A stretch of 64,000 nt of DNA from a candidate division KSB1 bacterium (GCA_034506395.1 JAPDPQ010000007.1:1-64000); one strand, 5' to 3'. Positions 8,489-17,977 are shown, numbered from the stretch's first letter. Translations and numbers: made by a program. Notes: generated from the letters alone by a model not told the origin.

Positions 8489-9853
8489 TCAATGCACAGT
8501 TATCCCCAAACCCCTCATCTTCCGATACAAATTTGCTCGGTCGATGTGCAGAACTTCGGCGGCTTTGGCGATCTTCCAATCGTGTTCTTCTAATACGCGG
8601 AGAATATACTCCCGCTCAAAATCTTCTCGGGCCTGTTGCAGGGGCTTGGTTTCGTCAATCGTGGGGGACTTCGCAGATTCGTTGGGTTCGATCAGCGAGA
8701 TTACGTCGTTTAAATCAATGAGATCACCCTGGTGCATGATCATCAGCCGTTCCACGAAATTGCGGAGCTGACGGATGTTGCCAGGCCAATCGCAATTGGT
8801 GAGATATTTTATGGCCGCTGGGGATATTGAAGGTTTTGATACGCCAGTTGCTTCGGCATGGTTAGAGATGAAAAAATCGAGGAGCAAAGGGATATCGGAG
8901 CGGCGTTCGCGCAATGGCGGAACGGTAATGGTAAAAATTTCCAGACGAAAGTAAAGGTCCTCTCGAAAGGTCTTCTCGGCCACCATCTGCTTCAAATTTT
9001 TATTCGAGGCGGCGATGAGACGAACATCTACTTTGGCAATTTCTGATGAACCAACGCGCTGTATCTCTCCACTTTCCAAAAATCGCAGCAGCTTTGCCTG
9101 TGCTGCCAGGCTTAAATCGCCAATCTCATCGAGAAACAGGGTCCCCTTATCAGCGGTCTCAAATCTCCCCTTTTTGGCAATATTGGCGCCAGTAAACGCT
9201 CCTTTGGTATGGCCAAACAGCTCACTCTCTAATAAATTATCGGGTATTGCAGCGCAATTGATTTTCACCAGAGGTCTCGTGGCGCGATGACTCTGACAGT
9301 GAATCGCTTCAGCCACAAGCTCTTTTCCGACTCCATTTTCGCCAAGTATGAGGACATGGGTATTGCTCGGCGCAATTCTTTCGATCTGGGCAAACAAATA
9401 TCTGATCTGCGGCGATTGGCCAATCATTTTAAAGCGGGCAAAGCAGTCCTGCTTATAATATTCCAGTTGCTTTTGCATTTGGCCGTATGCCAGCGCGTTG
9501 CGGATCGTGACCGTAATGCGATCGCGATCCAACGGTTTTTCCAGAAAATCATACACCCCCATTTTTGTTGCTTCTACCGCTTTGGAAATAGTGGCATAAG
9601 CGGATATCAATACAATGGGAACCAGGGGCTTTTGCGCGATCATGTCTTTGGCAACATCGATCCCTGTGATATCGGGCAGTTGGAAATCCAGCAGCACTAG
9701 GTCGATCTCGTTCTCTTTAAATAGAGAAAGCGCCTCGTTGCCCGAGTGCGCTTCCTTTATTTCGTAGTTTTCGCTTTCTAAAATTCGTCTTAAAATTTGA
9801 CAGATGGAAACATCATCATCGACAATCAGAATTTGGCAACCAGGGCACGACAT
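8489..9853 (-). CDS. NtrC-family sigma-54-dependent response regulator
   Basis: 454 residues with the standard three-domain architecture. The receiver domain (1-122) has the acidic pocket VDDD, phospho-acceptor D56 (LLDFQLP) and K106. The AAA+ domain has Walker A GENGVGKE (171-178), the sigma-54 contact loop GAFTGA (218-223) and Walker B GTLFLDEIGDL (237-247). A Fis-type helix-turn-helix lies at about 410-450 (WKIAKAAEVLHIDRANLYRK). AAAGGAG precedes the ATG. It lies 108 bases downstream of the histidine kinase gene, which is its likely partner, with a hairpin between them. All motifs needed to activate RNA polymerase-sigma-54 are intact. Targets are unknown; the adjacent surface-protein genes are the obvious candidates by position only. 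Confidence 0.95.
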   Translation of the reverse strand: MSCPGCQILIVDDDVSICQILRRILESENYEIKEAHSGNEALSLFKENEIDLVLLDFQLPDITGIDVAKDMIAQKPLVPIVLISAYATISKAVEATKMGVYDFLEKPLDRDRITVTIRNALAYGQMQKQLEYYKQDCFARFKMIGQSPQIRYLFAQIERIAPSNTHVLILGENGVGKELVAEAIHCQSHRATRPLVKINCAAIPDNLLESELFGHTKGAFTGANIAKKGRFETADKGTLFLDEIGDLSLAAQAKLLRFLESGEIQRVGSSEIAKVDVRLIAASNKNLKQMVAEKTFREDLYFRLEIFTITVPPLRERRSDIPLLLDFFISNHAEATGVSKPSISPAAIKYLTNCDWPGNIRQLRNFVERLMIMHQGDLIDLNDVISLIEPNESAKSPTIDETKPLQQAREDFEREYILRVLEEHDWKIAKAAEVLHIDRANLYRKMRGLGITVH

Positions 9854-9893
9854 TGTTCGTAAGCTCCTTTTTAGCTATCGACAAAAATTTGAG

Positions 9894-9926
9894 ACTGATA
9901 CCATCGCTCTAAGCGATGGAATCAGT
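9894..9926 (-). terminator. Hairpin between kinase and regulator genes
   Basis: Fifteen-base arms (ACTGATACCATCGCT / AGCGATGGAATCAGT) pair with one mismatch around a three-base loop. On the minus strand it is followed by CTCAAATTTTTG. It could be a partial terminator or an mRNA processing/stability element setting the ratio of regulator to kinase. Confidence 0.45.
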
Positions 9927-9961
9927 TTGCAATCCGTATGCCACAAATTCAGCGGCTGAAT

Positions 9962-12463
9962 TTAGCTTGCCTGTTTAAACCGCAGCGACACCGTTGTCCC
10001 AACATTCACTTCACTCTCAATTTCTAATTCTCCACCATGGGAATCCATGATTTTTTGGACTATGCTCAGCCCCAAACCTGTGCCATCGGGTTTGTTGAAT
10101 GAAAAATATGGCTGTCTAATGCGGTCGAGATATTCCGGCGGGATTCCGCAGCCGGTATCACGAATTTGAAGCTCGATAAAATTCGATAAGATGCCACCTT
10201 CTTGCGCATCTTTAAGCAACTGGACTTTCCGTGTCGAGATCAAAATTCGTCCTTCACCTCGAATGCTTTCTAGTGCATTATAAAACACATTTTTTACGGC
10301 ATGTTCAAATTGCCGCTGATCGATCATCGCCAGGGGCAAATCCTCCTCCAGCTCCCAATCGATCTGAATTTTGCTTGTTTTGCCGGGTTGCCATTGGGGA
10401 ATCAGCTCTCTAATTTCGCGATTCAAATCAACAGGCTTCAGGTCGGTCTGCTCGAACTCAACAAATCGCATAAAGCCATCGCTCATTTTTTTCAATTTGG
10501 CGACCTGCTTGATGATCGGCGTGATAAATTCTTCCACATCACCCGCTTGAATCTGAGCATTAGTTCGAACCTTGTGCAGCAATTGTTCGGCGTTGAGGTT
10601 AACGGTGGTCAACGGATTTTTGATCCCGTGCGCCAATCGTTGGGCAACTTGTGCCCAGTGCTTAAGCTGACGGATGTGCTCCTGTTCGCGGGGGTCGAAG
10701 ATCATGAAGCAATGCGCTTTAATCCAGGAGACATATAATGCCTTGAATTGGAGTGGAACATGGTTTGTGTTATCGATTGGGCAAAGACACTGATGATTTG
10801 ATAAGTTTTCATTCAACATTTTCTGCAGCGCTGCGCCGATCGGTTGAAATTGGGTATTTTTAAAAATATCCTGAAACTTTTTCCCTTCAATTTGATGAGG
10901 CAAGATTTGCAACAGAGCGGACCACTCTTTGCCCCAATGATTAATTTTTTGATGGCGATCCAGAATCAAGGCTTTGTCCAGCGATTGGGTCTGTTCCAGT
11001 ATTTGAACCAACAATTGAGAGGCGCGTTTGCCATACAGGTGATTTCGTAAAACGACGAATGCTACCGTGACCGCAGCCAGGAACAAGATGATAATTGAAT
11101 AATATTGTCCATGTTTTTTAATCGCCCCAGCCAAGCCCACGACGTGGAAATCGAACACCTGATAATCTGTGAAGCCATTGATTTGTTTCGATGAAAATAA
11201 AAGCTGATATTTATTGGGTAGACGGATTAGCTGAAACCGCTCGAAATTTTTCGGAAATGGTTCTAACAGCAATTGTTTGAGTTGATGATTTAAAATGACT
11301 ATCATCTTGTCCGAGGTCAGGGCAATCACTTCGAATAGCCCATCGCCATCCAGATCTGCCACGCCATGAACCGTGATCGGCCGGCGATAAGGCTCTGAAG
11401 AATACATGATAGAAAAGTCACCTCGGTACATTCTGACAAATCCGTCTTTGCTGCCAATGACGAACTCCTCTATGCCATCTCCGTCAAAATCACGGCAGAT
11501 TTCAATAGCAGCAGGTGCCATATTGGCCGTAAATTGGCTACCAAGCTTTTTGCGCCCAATTTCTTCACCCGTGCGAATATCCAGTTGGATCAATTCATCA
11601 TAATTTTTAAAATTGGGATTGCTGCCAAACCGATAGACCACCAACTCATTTTTGCCATCGCCAGTTAGGTCTCCGACAATGGGAAAAACGCCGGTATAAT
11701 AAGGCCCGATAGTCCTGCGCCAGCGTTCATTGCCCAGATCATCGAGCACGAAAACATAACAACTATCGTCGCTCGTACTATTGCGCTTGACTTTATTATC
11801 GGGCGCATAGCTGCCAAACACGATTTCTTGCAACCCGTCATTTTCGAGGTCAACACATTTAATAAAGCAGATCTGGGGCCCTGTTAAATAGCTCCAGTGC
11901 TCAAGAGCAGAATATGGATCGATGGCAAACAGGCCACGCATCCCTCGATCTCCACCACTATCGACCCGCAATAAAATGCGTCGCTGATGGTTTCGGTTCG
12001 TCAACATAGCAATAGGGAACGCAGTTTGATGAAATCTTCCATCCAGATCGCGATCTTCTCCCTGAAAAAAGAGAAAATTTTCTTTAACCAATAACAGGTT
12101 ATCGCCATCATGAAGGTAGAAATCAAAAGCTGTTGTCGTTGGCGTCTGATGTCGAAAGAGTATTCGCAGTGAATCCGCTGATGCCCCAGGGATTGGCCAA
12201 ATAGCATAGGGTTTATCTGCAGGAATAATGATGCTTTTTTGATGATCAAATGTCGTGTTTGTTAATACATCGATTTGATTCTGGTAAACTCCTACTAGTT
12301 CATCGCCTGGGGTTTCCGGAGTTATGTCGATCGGAATAAAAGCGATTGCCGTTTTTTGCCAAATAGAAAGCAATTCATATTTTTTTGTTGGGTCTGAAGC
12401 GTGAGTGAAACTGCTGGAAAGCAAATTAAGGAGGATAAAAAATGTTAATACCTTATTCCTCAT
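9962..12463 (-). CDS. Sensor histidine kinase with FG-GAP beta-propeller sensor domain
   Basis: 833 residues from the ATG at 12463, chosen because a signal peptide follows at once (RNKVLTFFILLNLL); a longer in-frame extension would overlap the upstream PHP gene by about 160 bases and lacks export features. Residues about 40-440 are predicted to be extracytoplasmic and carry FG-GAP/integrin-like calcium-loop repeats (VDLENDGLQEIVFG, GDLTGDGKNELVV, RDFDGDGIEEFVIG, ADLDGDGLFEVIA). One membrane helix spans about 454-476. A PAS-like region (about 490-590) precedes HisKA with phospho-acceptor H612 (AHGIKNPLT) and an HATPase domain with N-box (NVFYNALESI), G1 (DTGCGIP) and G2 (GTGLGLS). All catalytic motifs are present. 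The NtrC-type regulator downstream is its likely partner. The use of an FG-GAP propeller as kinase input is unusual; the ligand is unknown. Confidence 0.9.
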   Translation of the reverse strand: MRNKVLTFFILLNLLSSSFTHASDPTKKYELLSIWQKTAIAFIPIDITPETPGDELVGVYQNQIDVLTNTTFDHQKSIIIPADKPYAIWPIPGASADSLRILFRHQTPTTTAFDFYLHDGDNLLLVKENFLFFQGEDRDLDGRFHQTAFPIAMLTNRNHQRRILLRVDSGGDRGMRGLFAIDPYSALEHWSYLTGPQICFIKCVDLENDGLQEIVFGSYAPDNKVKRNSTSDDSCYVFVLDDLGNERWRRTIGPYYTGVFPIVGDLTGDGKNELVVYRFGSNPNFKNYDELIQLDIRTGEEIGRKKLGSQFTANMAPAAIEICRDFDGDGIEEFVIGSKDGFVRMYRGDFSIMYSSEPYRRPITVHGVADLDGDGLFEVIALTSDKMIVILNHQLKQLLLEPFPKNFERFQLIRLPNKYQLLFSSKQINGFTDYQVFDFHVVGLAGAIKKHGQYYSIIILFLAAVTVAFVVLRNHLYGKRASQLLVQILEQTQSLDKALILDRHQKINHWGKEWSALLQILPHQIEGKKFQDIFKNTQFQPIGAALQKMLNENLSNHQCLCPIDNTNHVPLQFKALYVSWIKAHCFMIFDPREQEHIRQLKHWAQVAQRLAHGIKNPLTTVNLNAEQLLHKVRTNAQIQAGDVEEFITPIIKQVAKLKKMSDGFMRFVEFEQTDLKPVDLNREIRELIPQWQPGKTSKIQIDWELEEDLPLAMIDQRQFEHAVKNVFYNALESIRGEGRILISTRKVQLLKDAQEGGILSNFIELQIRDTGCGIPPEYLDRIRQPYFSFNKPDGTGLGLSIVQKIMDSHGGELEIESEVNVGTTVSLRFKQAS

Positions 12464-12563
12464 CTCATGATCCGTTACTGAGATTCCTAGACCTGCTTTC
12501 AGGGAAATCGGGCCCTTCCAGAAGAAGCAGGGTAAAACAATGTGAAAAATCCAAATTGATTCT

Positions 12564-13367
12564 TTATGACTTTCTTTTAAAGAAATTGAGCCGCTGCCAG
12601 AACCTCGGTTGCAGATCTCGTTCGATTGGCATTGGGTTATCGGTTTGAATTGGTTCAGCTTTAATCGCTTTGATTGGATTAGAAGAAAATAGCCGATCAG
12701 CCAACGATTCGCCAAATTTTTCGGCAATGATTTCGTAGCTCTCTGCTAAGGTCACGGTTCGGCTATTTGGTTTATGTCCATCCGATGCCACAAAATGTGC
12801 CAGGTTATGTTCTATCATTTTAAACGCCAGCAGTTTCGCCATTTCTCCGTAACGTCCCCTCAGACTTCCTTCATTAATCTGCATTAACGCACCGCGCTGG
12901 ACATATTCGAAGACCAATTGCGGCCGCTTCTGAAATCCCAGATTGCGTTCTGGATGCGCGATGATCGGAATCTTCTCATTCACAATAAAATTGAATAGTT
13001 GCTCTGGCACAAATCGCGGAATCATGTTCATTGGAAATTCGATGAGAAAATACTTTTTATTATTGTTGATCGTGCTGATCTGATGGTTCAATGTTATCTC
13101 GGGTTGGGAGTAAATTTCGCAGCCAAGAAAAATCTTCATCTTCAAACCCGCTTGTTTGGCGCGCTGACAGAGCTCTTGATAGGTGGTAAGGATTTTCGGC
13201 TCGATCTTGAAATCATTGGGATGCAAAATGTGGGGCGTAGCAACAATGGCTATAATGCCCTCAGCTTCTGCATTTCTTAACATGGTCAATGCATCGTCCC
13301 AATTTTCAGCGCCATCATCGATGTAGGGGAGAATATGGGAATGAATGTCTACAAACTTTCGGCTCAT
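12564..13367 (-). CDS. CpsB/YwqE-type PHP-domain protein-tyrosine phosphatase
   Basis: 267 residues, close to the usual length of this family. The PHP metal-binding motifs are in order: HSHILPYIDDGA near the N-terminus, ATPH, GCEI, AHPER and ASDGH. Characterised members (Streptococcus CpsB, Bacillus YwqE) are manganese-dependent phosphatases that dephosphorylate tyrosine kinases controlling capsule or exopolysaccharide synthesis. No polysaccharide kinase or polymerase gene is nearby, so the substrate here is open. It ends 100 bases before the start of the FG-GAP histidine kinase and may be co-transcribed with it. The N-terminus at 13367 fits family alignments directly (MSRKFVDIHSH). Confidence 0.9.
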   Translation of the reverse strand: MSRKFVDIHSHILPYIDDGAENWDDALTMLRNAEAEGIIAIVATPHILHPNDFKIEPKILTTYQELCQRAKQAGLKMKIFLGCEIYSQPEITLNHQISTINNNKKYFLIEFPMNMIPRFVPEQLFNFIVNEKIPIIAHPERNLGFQKRPQLVFEYVQRGALMQINEGSLRGRYGEMAKLLAFKMIEHNLAHFVASDGHKPNSRTVTLAESYEIIAEKFGESLADRLFSSNPIKAIKAEPIQTDNPMPIERDLQPRFWQRLNFFKRKS

Positions 13368-13555
13368 GCTGTCGGTCCCGGCTGAAGTAAATAGTCAAAA
13401 ATTTTTAAAACGCTTGCTACTTGATTCACCCAATCTTGAACGAATGATATTGAAGATTTCGTCCATGGTGGATTCATAAAACGAACATTCGATCTCAAAA
13501 GCTGAATTGAAAATAAGCCATCGCTTCTCATTGTTGCGAAATTGGAAGGGACCAT
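13364..13555 (-). CDS. Small uncharacterised ORF overlapping the PHP gene start
   Basis: 63 codons whose TGA overlaps the ATG of the PHP gene (ATGA), as in translationally coupled genes. No ribosome-binding site, domain, signal peptide or recognisable family was seen. The overlap is the only positive sign, and this may be a chance open frame in a short spacer. Confidence 0.22.
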   Translation of the reverse strand: MVPSNFATMRSDGLFSIQLLRSNVRFMNPPWTKSSISFVQDWVNQVASVLKIFDYLLQPGPTA

Positions 13556-13588
13556 TTTAAATATGAAGCTGCGATTTCATAGTGAGTC

Positions 13589-14353
13589 CTAGTTGATTGA
13601 TTGTGCAAATTTCTCTTGATGAATCGCACCTGCAAATTCTCGAATTAGTCCTTCTTTGGTTTTTTTTTCCAAAACATTACCTGTGACAATGAACGAAGCC
13701 CCAGCTTTTGCTTTTTGCTGCGCAACCTCTGGCGTTCTGATTCCCCCTCCAACAATAATCGGCAGCGAACAACCAGCAGCCACCGCCTGGATCATTTCGT
13801 CGGGCACGGGCTGAAGCGCGCCACTGCCGGCTTCGAGATAGATCAATTTCATGCCCAGATATTCGGCAGCCAATGCGTGAGCCACAGCGATCTGCGGTTT
13901 ATCGCGCGGGATGGGCTTCGTATTGCTCATGAATTCCGCAGACGTCATTTTTCCCGATTCGATCAACATATAGCCAGTTGCGATCGCCTCCAGATTCAGC
14001 ATCTTGACAATGGGGGCGCCCATCACATGTTGGCCGATGAGCAAATCGGGGTTTCGACCGCTAATAACAGACATAAATAGAATGGCATCGGCATGGCGGG
14101 AGATCTGTTGCACCCCGCCTGGAAAGATGATCACCGGAATTTTCACCGCGGCTTTGACCTGCCTGACCAGCTCATCGAAAATCGGGGTGCTCAATAAGCT
14201 TCCACCGATGAAAATTATGTCAGCATCCTCCTGCTCTGCTCGCATCGCCAACTTCACACTTTCTTGGAGTGAGAGCTTATCCGGATCAATCAGGACAATG
14301 TAACCAGCACCGCGTCTTGCTCGAATTTCCAAGAGTCGGTTATACGTTTGCAT
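13589..14353 (-). CDS. Geranylgeranylglyceryl phosphate synthase family protein (GGGPS/PcrB-like)
   Basis: 254 residues with the TIM-barrel signature of the GGGPS/PcrB family: VLIDPDK near the N-terminus, DIIFIGGS, IPVIIFPGG, a YLEAGSGA strand-loop and the phosphate-binding IIVGGGIRTPE and FIVTGNVLE. Family enzymes transfer a polyprenyl chain to sn-glycerol-1-phosphate, the first committed step of archaeal-type ether lipid synthesis; group II members occur in FCB bacteria. AAGGA lies seven bases before the ATG. Glycerol-1-phosphate dehydrogenase and the second prenyltransferase are not in this window, while pgsA and pgpA for ordinary glycerol-3-phosphate lipids are. An A9 run lies near the 3' end (complement of 13660-13668). 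Confidence 0.9.
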   Translation of the reverse strand: MQTYNRLLEIRARRGAGYIVLIDPDKLSLQESVKLAMRAEQEDADIIFIGGSLLSTPIFDELVRQVKAAVKIPVIIFPGGVQQISRHADAILFMSVISGRNPDLLIGQHVMGAPIVKMLNLEAIATGYMLIESGKMTSAEFMSNTKPIPRDKPQIAVAHALAAEYLGMKLIYLEAGSGALQPVPDEMIQAVAAGCSLPIIVGGGIRTPEVAQQKAKAGASFIVTGNVLEKKTKEGLIREFAGAIHQEKFAQSIN

Positions 14354-14579
14354 CCGTATCCTTATCGATTTAAGCTCAATAAGAATTCCCTGAACAACAA
14401 CTATTCGGTTTTTAGGAATGGGATTGAACCGGCGAATTGGGGATTTTGAAAATTAATTATGGTTTGCAAGGATTTGACAACATGGCGCATAACAACCAAC
14501 TGCAAGTGTCTAGCTGTTAATTTGAGGATAAATCGTACCCACCAATTTGCCTGTAATCCCGCCGTCTATTATTGATGAA

Positions 14580-17222
14580 TTAGACTCTTTGGTTTGCTAT
14601 TCGTTTTCTAACGATTTTCTCTGTCTCAGCCAATGCCAGTTCAAACCTATCCAGGTCTTTGGCACCGGCCAATGCCATGTGCGGCCGACCACCACCGCTG
14701 CCGCCAGCGATCGAGGCCACTTCCTTCACGATATCGCCAGCTTTTAAATTGTGCTGTCGGATCAAATCATCGGTCACCACGCAAAGGAAATTGATCTTGC
14801 TATCGAGAATCATCCCAAGCAGTCCGACTCCGCTCTTCAATCGCTCTCTCAAAACGTCGCCGACCTGTTTCAATTGATCGATAGAATCGAACTGGACGGA
14901 TTTCACCACTAAAGCGATATGATCGAGGTAACGCGCTTGCTTAATCCAGTCATCAATCATTGAATAAGATGTCTGAATCCGCAGTTGTTGTAGCTGTTTT
15001 TCGAGCGATCTGTTTTGATCAAGCAGTTCTCGAACGCGATCGGTCAATTCTGCCGCTGGTGCATTTAATTGTTCAGCAAGCGCTTCAATGATGCTTCGAT
15101 CCTCTAATGATCGACGATAAGCCTCCTCCCCGGTAATCGCCTCAATGCGTCGGATTCCGGCTGCCACGCTGGATTCGGAAACGATGCGAAACATCCCAAT
15201 TTGACCAGTCGCTGTCACATGCGTTCCACCACACAACTCCATACTGAAGTCGTCGATTTTGATGACCCGCACCCGCTCACCATATTTTTCGCCGAACAGT
15301 GCCATCGCGCCCATATTCCGCGCCTCATCAAATGAGGTATAAAATATCTGCAATGGGATGTTTTCCCAGATTTTTTCATTGACGATTCGTTCAATTTTTT
15401 TCAACTGCTCTGGCGCAATGCGCTCAAAATGGGTCAGGTCAAATCGCAACCGAAATGGTGTGACCAATGATCCAGCCTGCTGGACGTGCTTGCCCAATAC
15501 TTGGCGCAGGGCAGCCTGCAGCAGGTGAGTGGCCGTATGATTGCGCGCAGTGCTCATGCGCTGATCGCGTTTCACCCGCGCTTTTCCAGTCGCAACTGGC
15601 ACAGGATCTGGCAAAAATCCACGGGCAATATGGACAATTCGATCGGCATAACGAATGGTGTCTGTGACGTTCAGGACAAAATCATCAAATGCGATCTCGC
15701 CCTGGTCGCCGACCTGTCCACCAGCCTCGCCGTAAAATGGGGTTTGATCCAGAATCAAATAACAAAAATCTTCTTTTCGTTTCAGCAATCGAATCGTCAC
15801 ATCAGCCTCGAGCTGCTCGTAACCCAAAAACTTGGAATCTGGGCCGCTGGAAATCTTTTCCCATTCATCGAAATTGATATCGATGTCATAATCGAATTTA
15901 TCTGCCGCGCGGGAACGTTCTCGTTGCCGTTCCATTTCCTGCTGGAAACCAGCTTCATCCACGGTCAAATTTTTCTCCTCAGCCATCAATCGCGTCAAAT
16001 CGAGCGGGAAACCGTAAGTATCGTACAACCGAAACGCTTCGCTGCCAGGGATTTGGGTGCGACCATCGGCAGCTAACTCGGCCGCCAATTTTTCGAACAA
16101 TTCGATCCCTCGATCCAATGTCACATTGAATCGTTCCTCTTCAGATTTGATCACCGAGGCGATATATTGATGCTTCTCTTTGATCTCAGGAAATGCTTCG
16201 CCCATGACATCCACGACAGTCGGTACCAATTTATAGATCATCGGTTCGTGCAGGTCCAATTTTCTTGCGAACCGAGCGGCGCGACGCAAAATGCGGCGCA
16301 ATACATAGCCTCTTCCCTCGTTCGATGGCAGAGCCCCATCAGCAATTGCGAAGGTCAATGCGCGCACATGATCCGCGATGACGCGATGCGCCACGCCGTC
16401 ATTATTTTTCATATACCCCTGTCCCGAAAGCTCTGCGATGTGATTGATGAGGGGGCGAAATAGATCTGTATCATAGTTTGATCCCACCCCCTGGAGCACA
16501 GCGACGATCCGCTCAAAACCCATTCCAGTATCCACATGTTTGGCTGGCAGCTCTTTTAACGATCCATCCTCCTCGCGATTATATTGGATAAAAACCAGGT
16601 TCCACAATTCAATAAAGCGGGCACAGCCACCATTCACGCGGCACTGATGTCCTGGCACATGTTTTTTATCGCATCGCTCTGGACCCAAATCAATGTGGAT
16701 TTCAGAACAAGGACCGCAAGGTCCGACCTCTCCCATCTCCCAGAAATTATCTTTCTCATCGAACCGCAGCACCTGATCCTTTCGAATATCAGTTACCTTT
16801 TTCCACAACTGCTCTGCTTCATCATCCTCACGAAATACCGTTGCCCAGAGCTTGTCTTTCGGCAGCTTCCAGACCTCGGTCAACAGTTCCCAGGCCCAGG
16901 CAATGGCTTCTTTTTTATAATAATCGCCGAACGACCAGTTGCCCAGCATCTCAAAAAATGTATGGTGATAGGTATCCTTGCCGACTTCTTCCAGATCATT
17001 GTGCTTACCGCTAACGCGGATGCATTTCTGGGTATTTGCAGCTCGCTTATAATCGCGTTGTTCTAAGCCCAAAAATATATTCTTAAATTGATTCATGCCC
17101 GCATTGGTAAACAGCAATGTGGGATCATCGTACGGCACGACCGGCGAACTACGGACGAACTTGTGATCGTAATGTTCGAAAAATTTGATAAAGGATTCTC
17201 GGATTTGGTTCGATGTCATCAT
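14580..17222 (-). CDS. alaS: Alanyl-tRNA synthetase
   Basis: About 880 residues, full length for bacterial AlaRS. It charges tRNA-Ala. The class II catalytic core (PYDDPTLLFTNAGMNQFKNIFLG) is followed by the tRNA-binding region, the editing domain with its zinc site (HTATHLLQ and CGGTHV) and the C-Ala/DHHA1 domain (GGSGGGRPHMALAGAKD). Three tandem possible starts exist (GTG 17225, ATG 17222, ATG 17219) after AAGGGG; the ATGs have better spacing. A tRNA-Ala(CGC) gene lies at 33705-33780. alaS is usually beside recX/recA in related bacteria; here a restriction-modification pair separates them. Confidence 0.97.
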   Translation of the reverse strand: MMTSNQIRESFIKFFEHYDHKFVRSSPVVPYDDPTLLFTNAGMNQFKNIFLGLEQRDYKRAANTQKCIRVSGKHNDLEEVGKDTYHHTFFEMLGNWSFGDYYKKEAIAWAWELLTEVWKLPKDKLWATVFREDDEAEQLWKKVTDIRKDQVLRFDEKDNFWEMGEVGPCGPCSEIHIDLGPERCDKKHVPGHQCRVNGGCARFIELWNLVFIQYNREEDGSLKELPAKHVDTGMGFERIVAVLQGVGSNYDTDLFRPLINHIAELSGQGYMKNNDGVAHRVIADHVRALTFAIADGALPSNEGRGYVLRRILRRAARFARKLDLHEPMIYKLVPTVVDVMGEAFPEIKEKHQYIASVIKSEEERFNVTLDRGIELFEKLAAELAADGRTQIPGSEAFRLYDTYGFPLDLTRLMAEEKNLTVDEAGFQQEMERQRERSRAADKFDYDIDINFDEWEKISSGPDSKFLGYEQLEADVTIRLLKRKEDFCYLILDQTPFYGEAGGQVGDQGEIAFDDFVLNVTDTIRYADRIVHIARGFLPDPVPVATGKARVKRDQRMSTARNHTATHLLQAALRQVLGKHVQQAGSLVTPFRLRFDLTHFERIAPEQLKKIERIVNEKIWENIPLQIFYTSFDEARNMGAMALFGEKYGERVRVIKIDDFSMELCGGTHVTATGQIGMFRIVSESSVAAGIRRIEAITGEEAYRRSLEDRSIIEALAEQLNAPAAELTDRVRELLDQNRSLEKQLQQLRIQTSYSMIDDWIKQARYLDHIALVVKSVQFDSIDQLKQVGDVLRERLKSGVGLLGMILDSKINFLCVVTDDLIRQHNLKAGDIVKEVASIAGGSGGGRPHMALAGAKDLDRFELALAETEKIVRKRIANQRV

Positions 17223-17320
17223 CACACCCCTTGTTCAAAGCCCAATAAATAATATTTTTAAATCATGGTTTTGTATAAATCATCAAAAAAGTTTGCCATG
17301 CTTAATTTTTCAAATGAATA

Positions 17321-17977
17321 TTAATTTGCAAATTTCTCATCGACCAGAGCTTCTTTTAAAAATATGCTCATGTCATCGATTACTTTTAGCGGACTCCTTT
17401 CAAAATCAACAATCAACAAGCAAACTCGCTCATATTTCCAGGGCACATCAGTGGGACCTGTCCGATTGGCAATGGCAGAAAAACTTAAAATATATTTTTC
17501 GAGATTATACTTTTCCGAAAATTCAACCTCTCTCTGGTCGGCCGCTTTTGAATCATAGCCAATTTTAGGAAGCAAATATAAATACCCTAACACCATGTAA
17601 GGAAATCTATTGTGCAAATTCAATGCTTCGGCAAAAATTCTCTCAAATAGGGTATCATAATTTTTGTCTATTGAGCTCAATTGACTTCTAACATTGACTG
17701 CCATTACAGGCCCAACTGACACATTATTTCCATTCTGCGGTGGATGAACCATAATATCTTGTTGCTTGGTTTTGGGAAATCCATAGACTTTTTTATCAGT
17801 CACAATCCAGCTTGCTTCCACTCGTTTTTTCAGCTCTTCAATCACAAATTCATGCAGTAGATTAATCAGACTTTTTGATCGGATCAGACTGGTGTATTTC
17901 CCTTCACGGATTGCCTGCTCATAAACCAACTTCATCTGATTCAGCTTATTCATTAAAAGCTTTTCATCAAATGGCAT
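17321..17977 (-). CDS. Putative restriction endonuclease partner of the adenine methyltransferase
   Basis: 218 residues, starting one base after the methyltransferase stop with GGAGG inside the end of that gene, so translation is very likely coupled. The protein has a helical N-terminus and a central beta region (GPVMAVNVRSQLSSIDKNYD, then TLFERIFAEALNLH) that could hold a PD-(D/E)xK-like nuclease core, but I cannot place the catalytic residues with certainty. The call as nuclease rests mainly on pairing with a stand-alone N6-adenine methyltransferase. The pair is AT-richer than the flanking alaS and recX genes. Alternatives are a specificity or regulatory subunit. Confidence 0.6.
   Translation of the reverse strand: MPFDEKLLMNKLNQMKLVYEQAIREGKYTSLIRSKSLINLLHEFVIEELKKRVEASWIVTDKKVYGFPKTKQQDIMVHPPQNGNNVSVGPVMAVNVRSQLSSIDKNYDTLFERIFAEALNLHNRFPYMVLGYLYLLPKIGYDSKAADQREVEFSEKYNLEKYILSFSAIANRTGPTDVPWKYERVCLLIVDFERSPLKVIDDMSIFLKEALVDEKFAN

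Noticed and set aside
12464..12727. N-terminal extension of the histidine kinase by 88 residues
   Set aside because: It would overlap the PHP gene by about 160 bases, has low-quality sequence and would hide the signal peptide that begins at the ATG at 12463.
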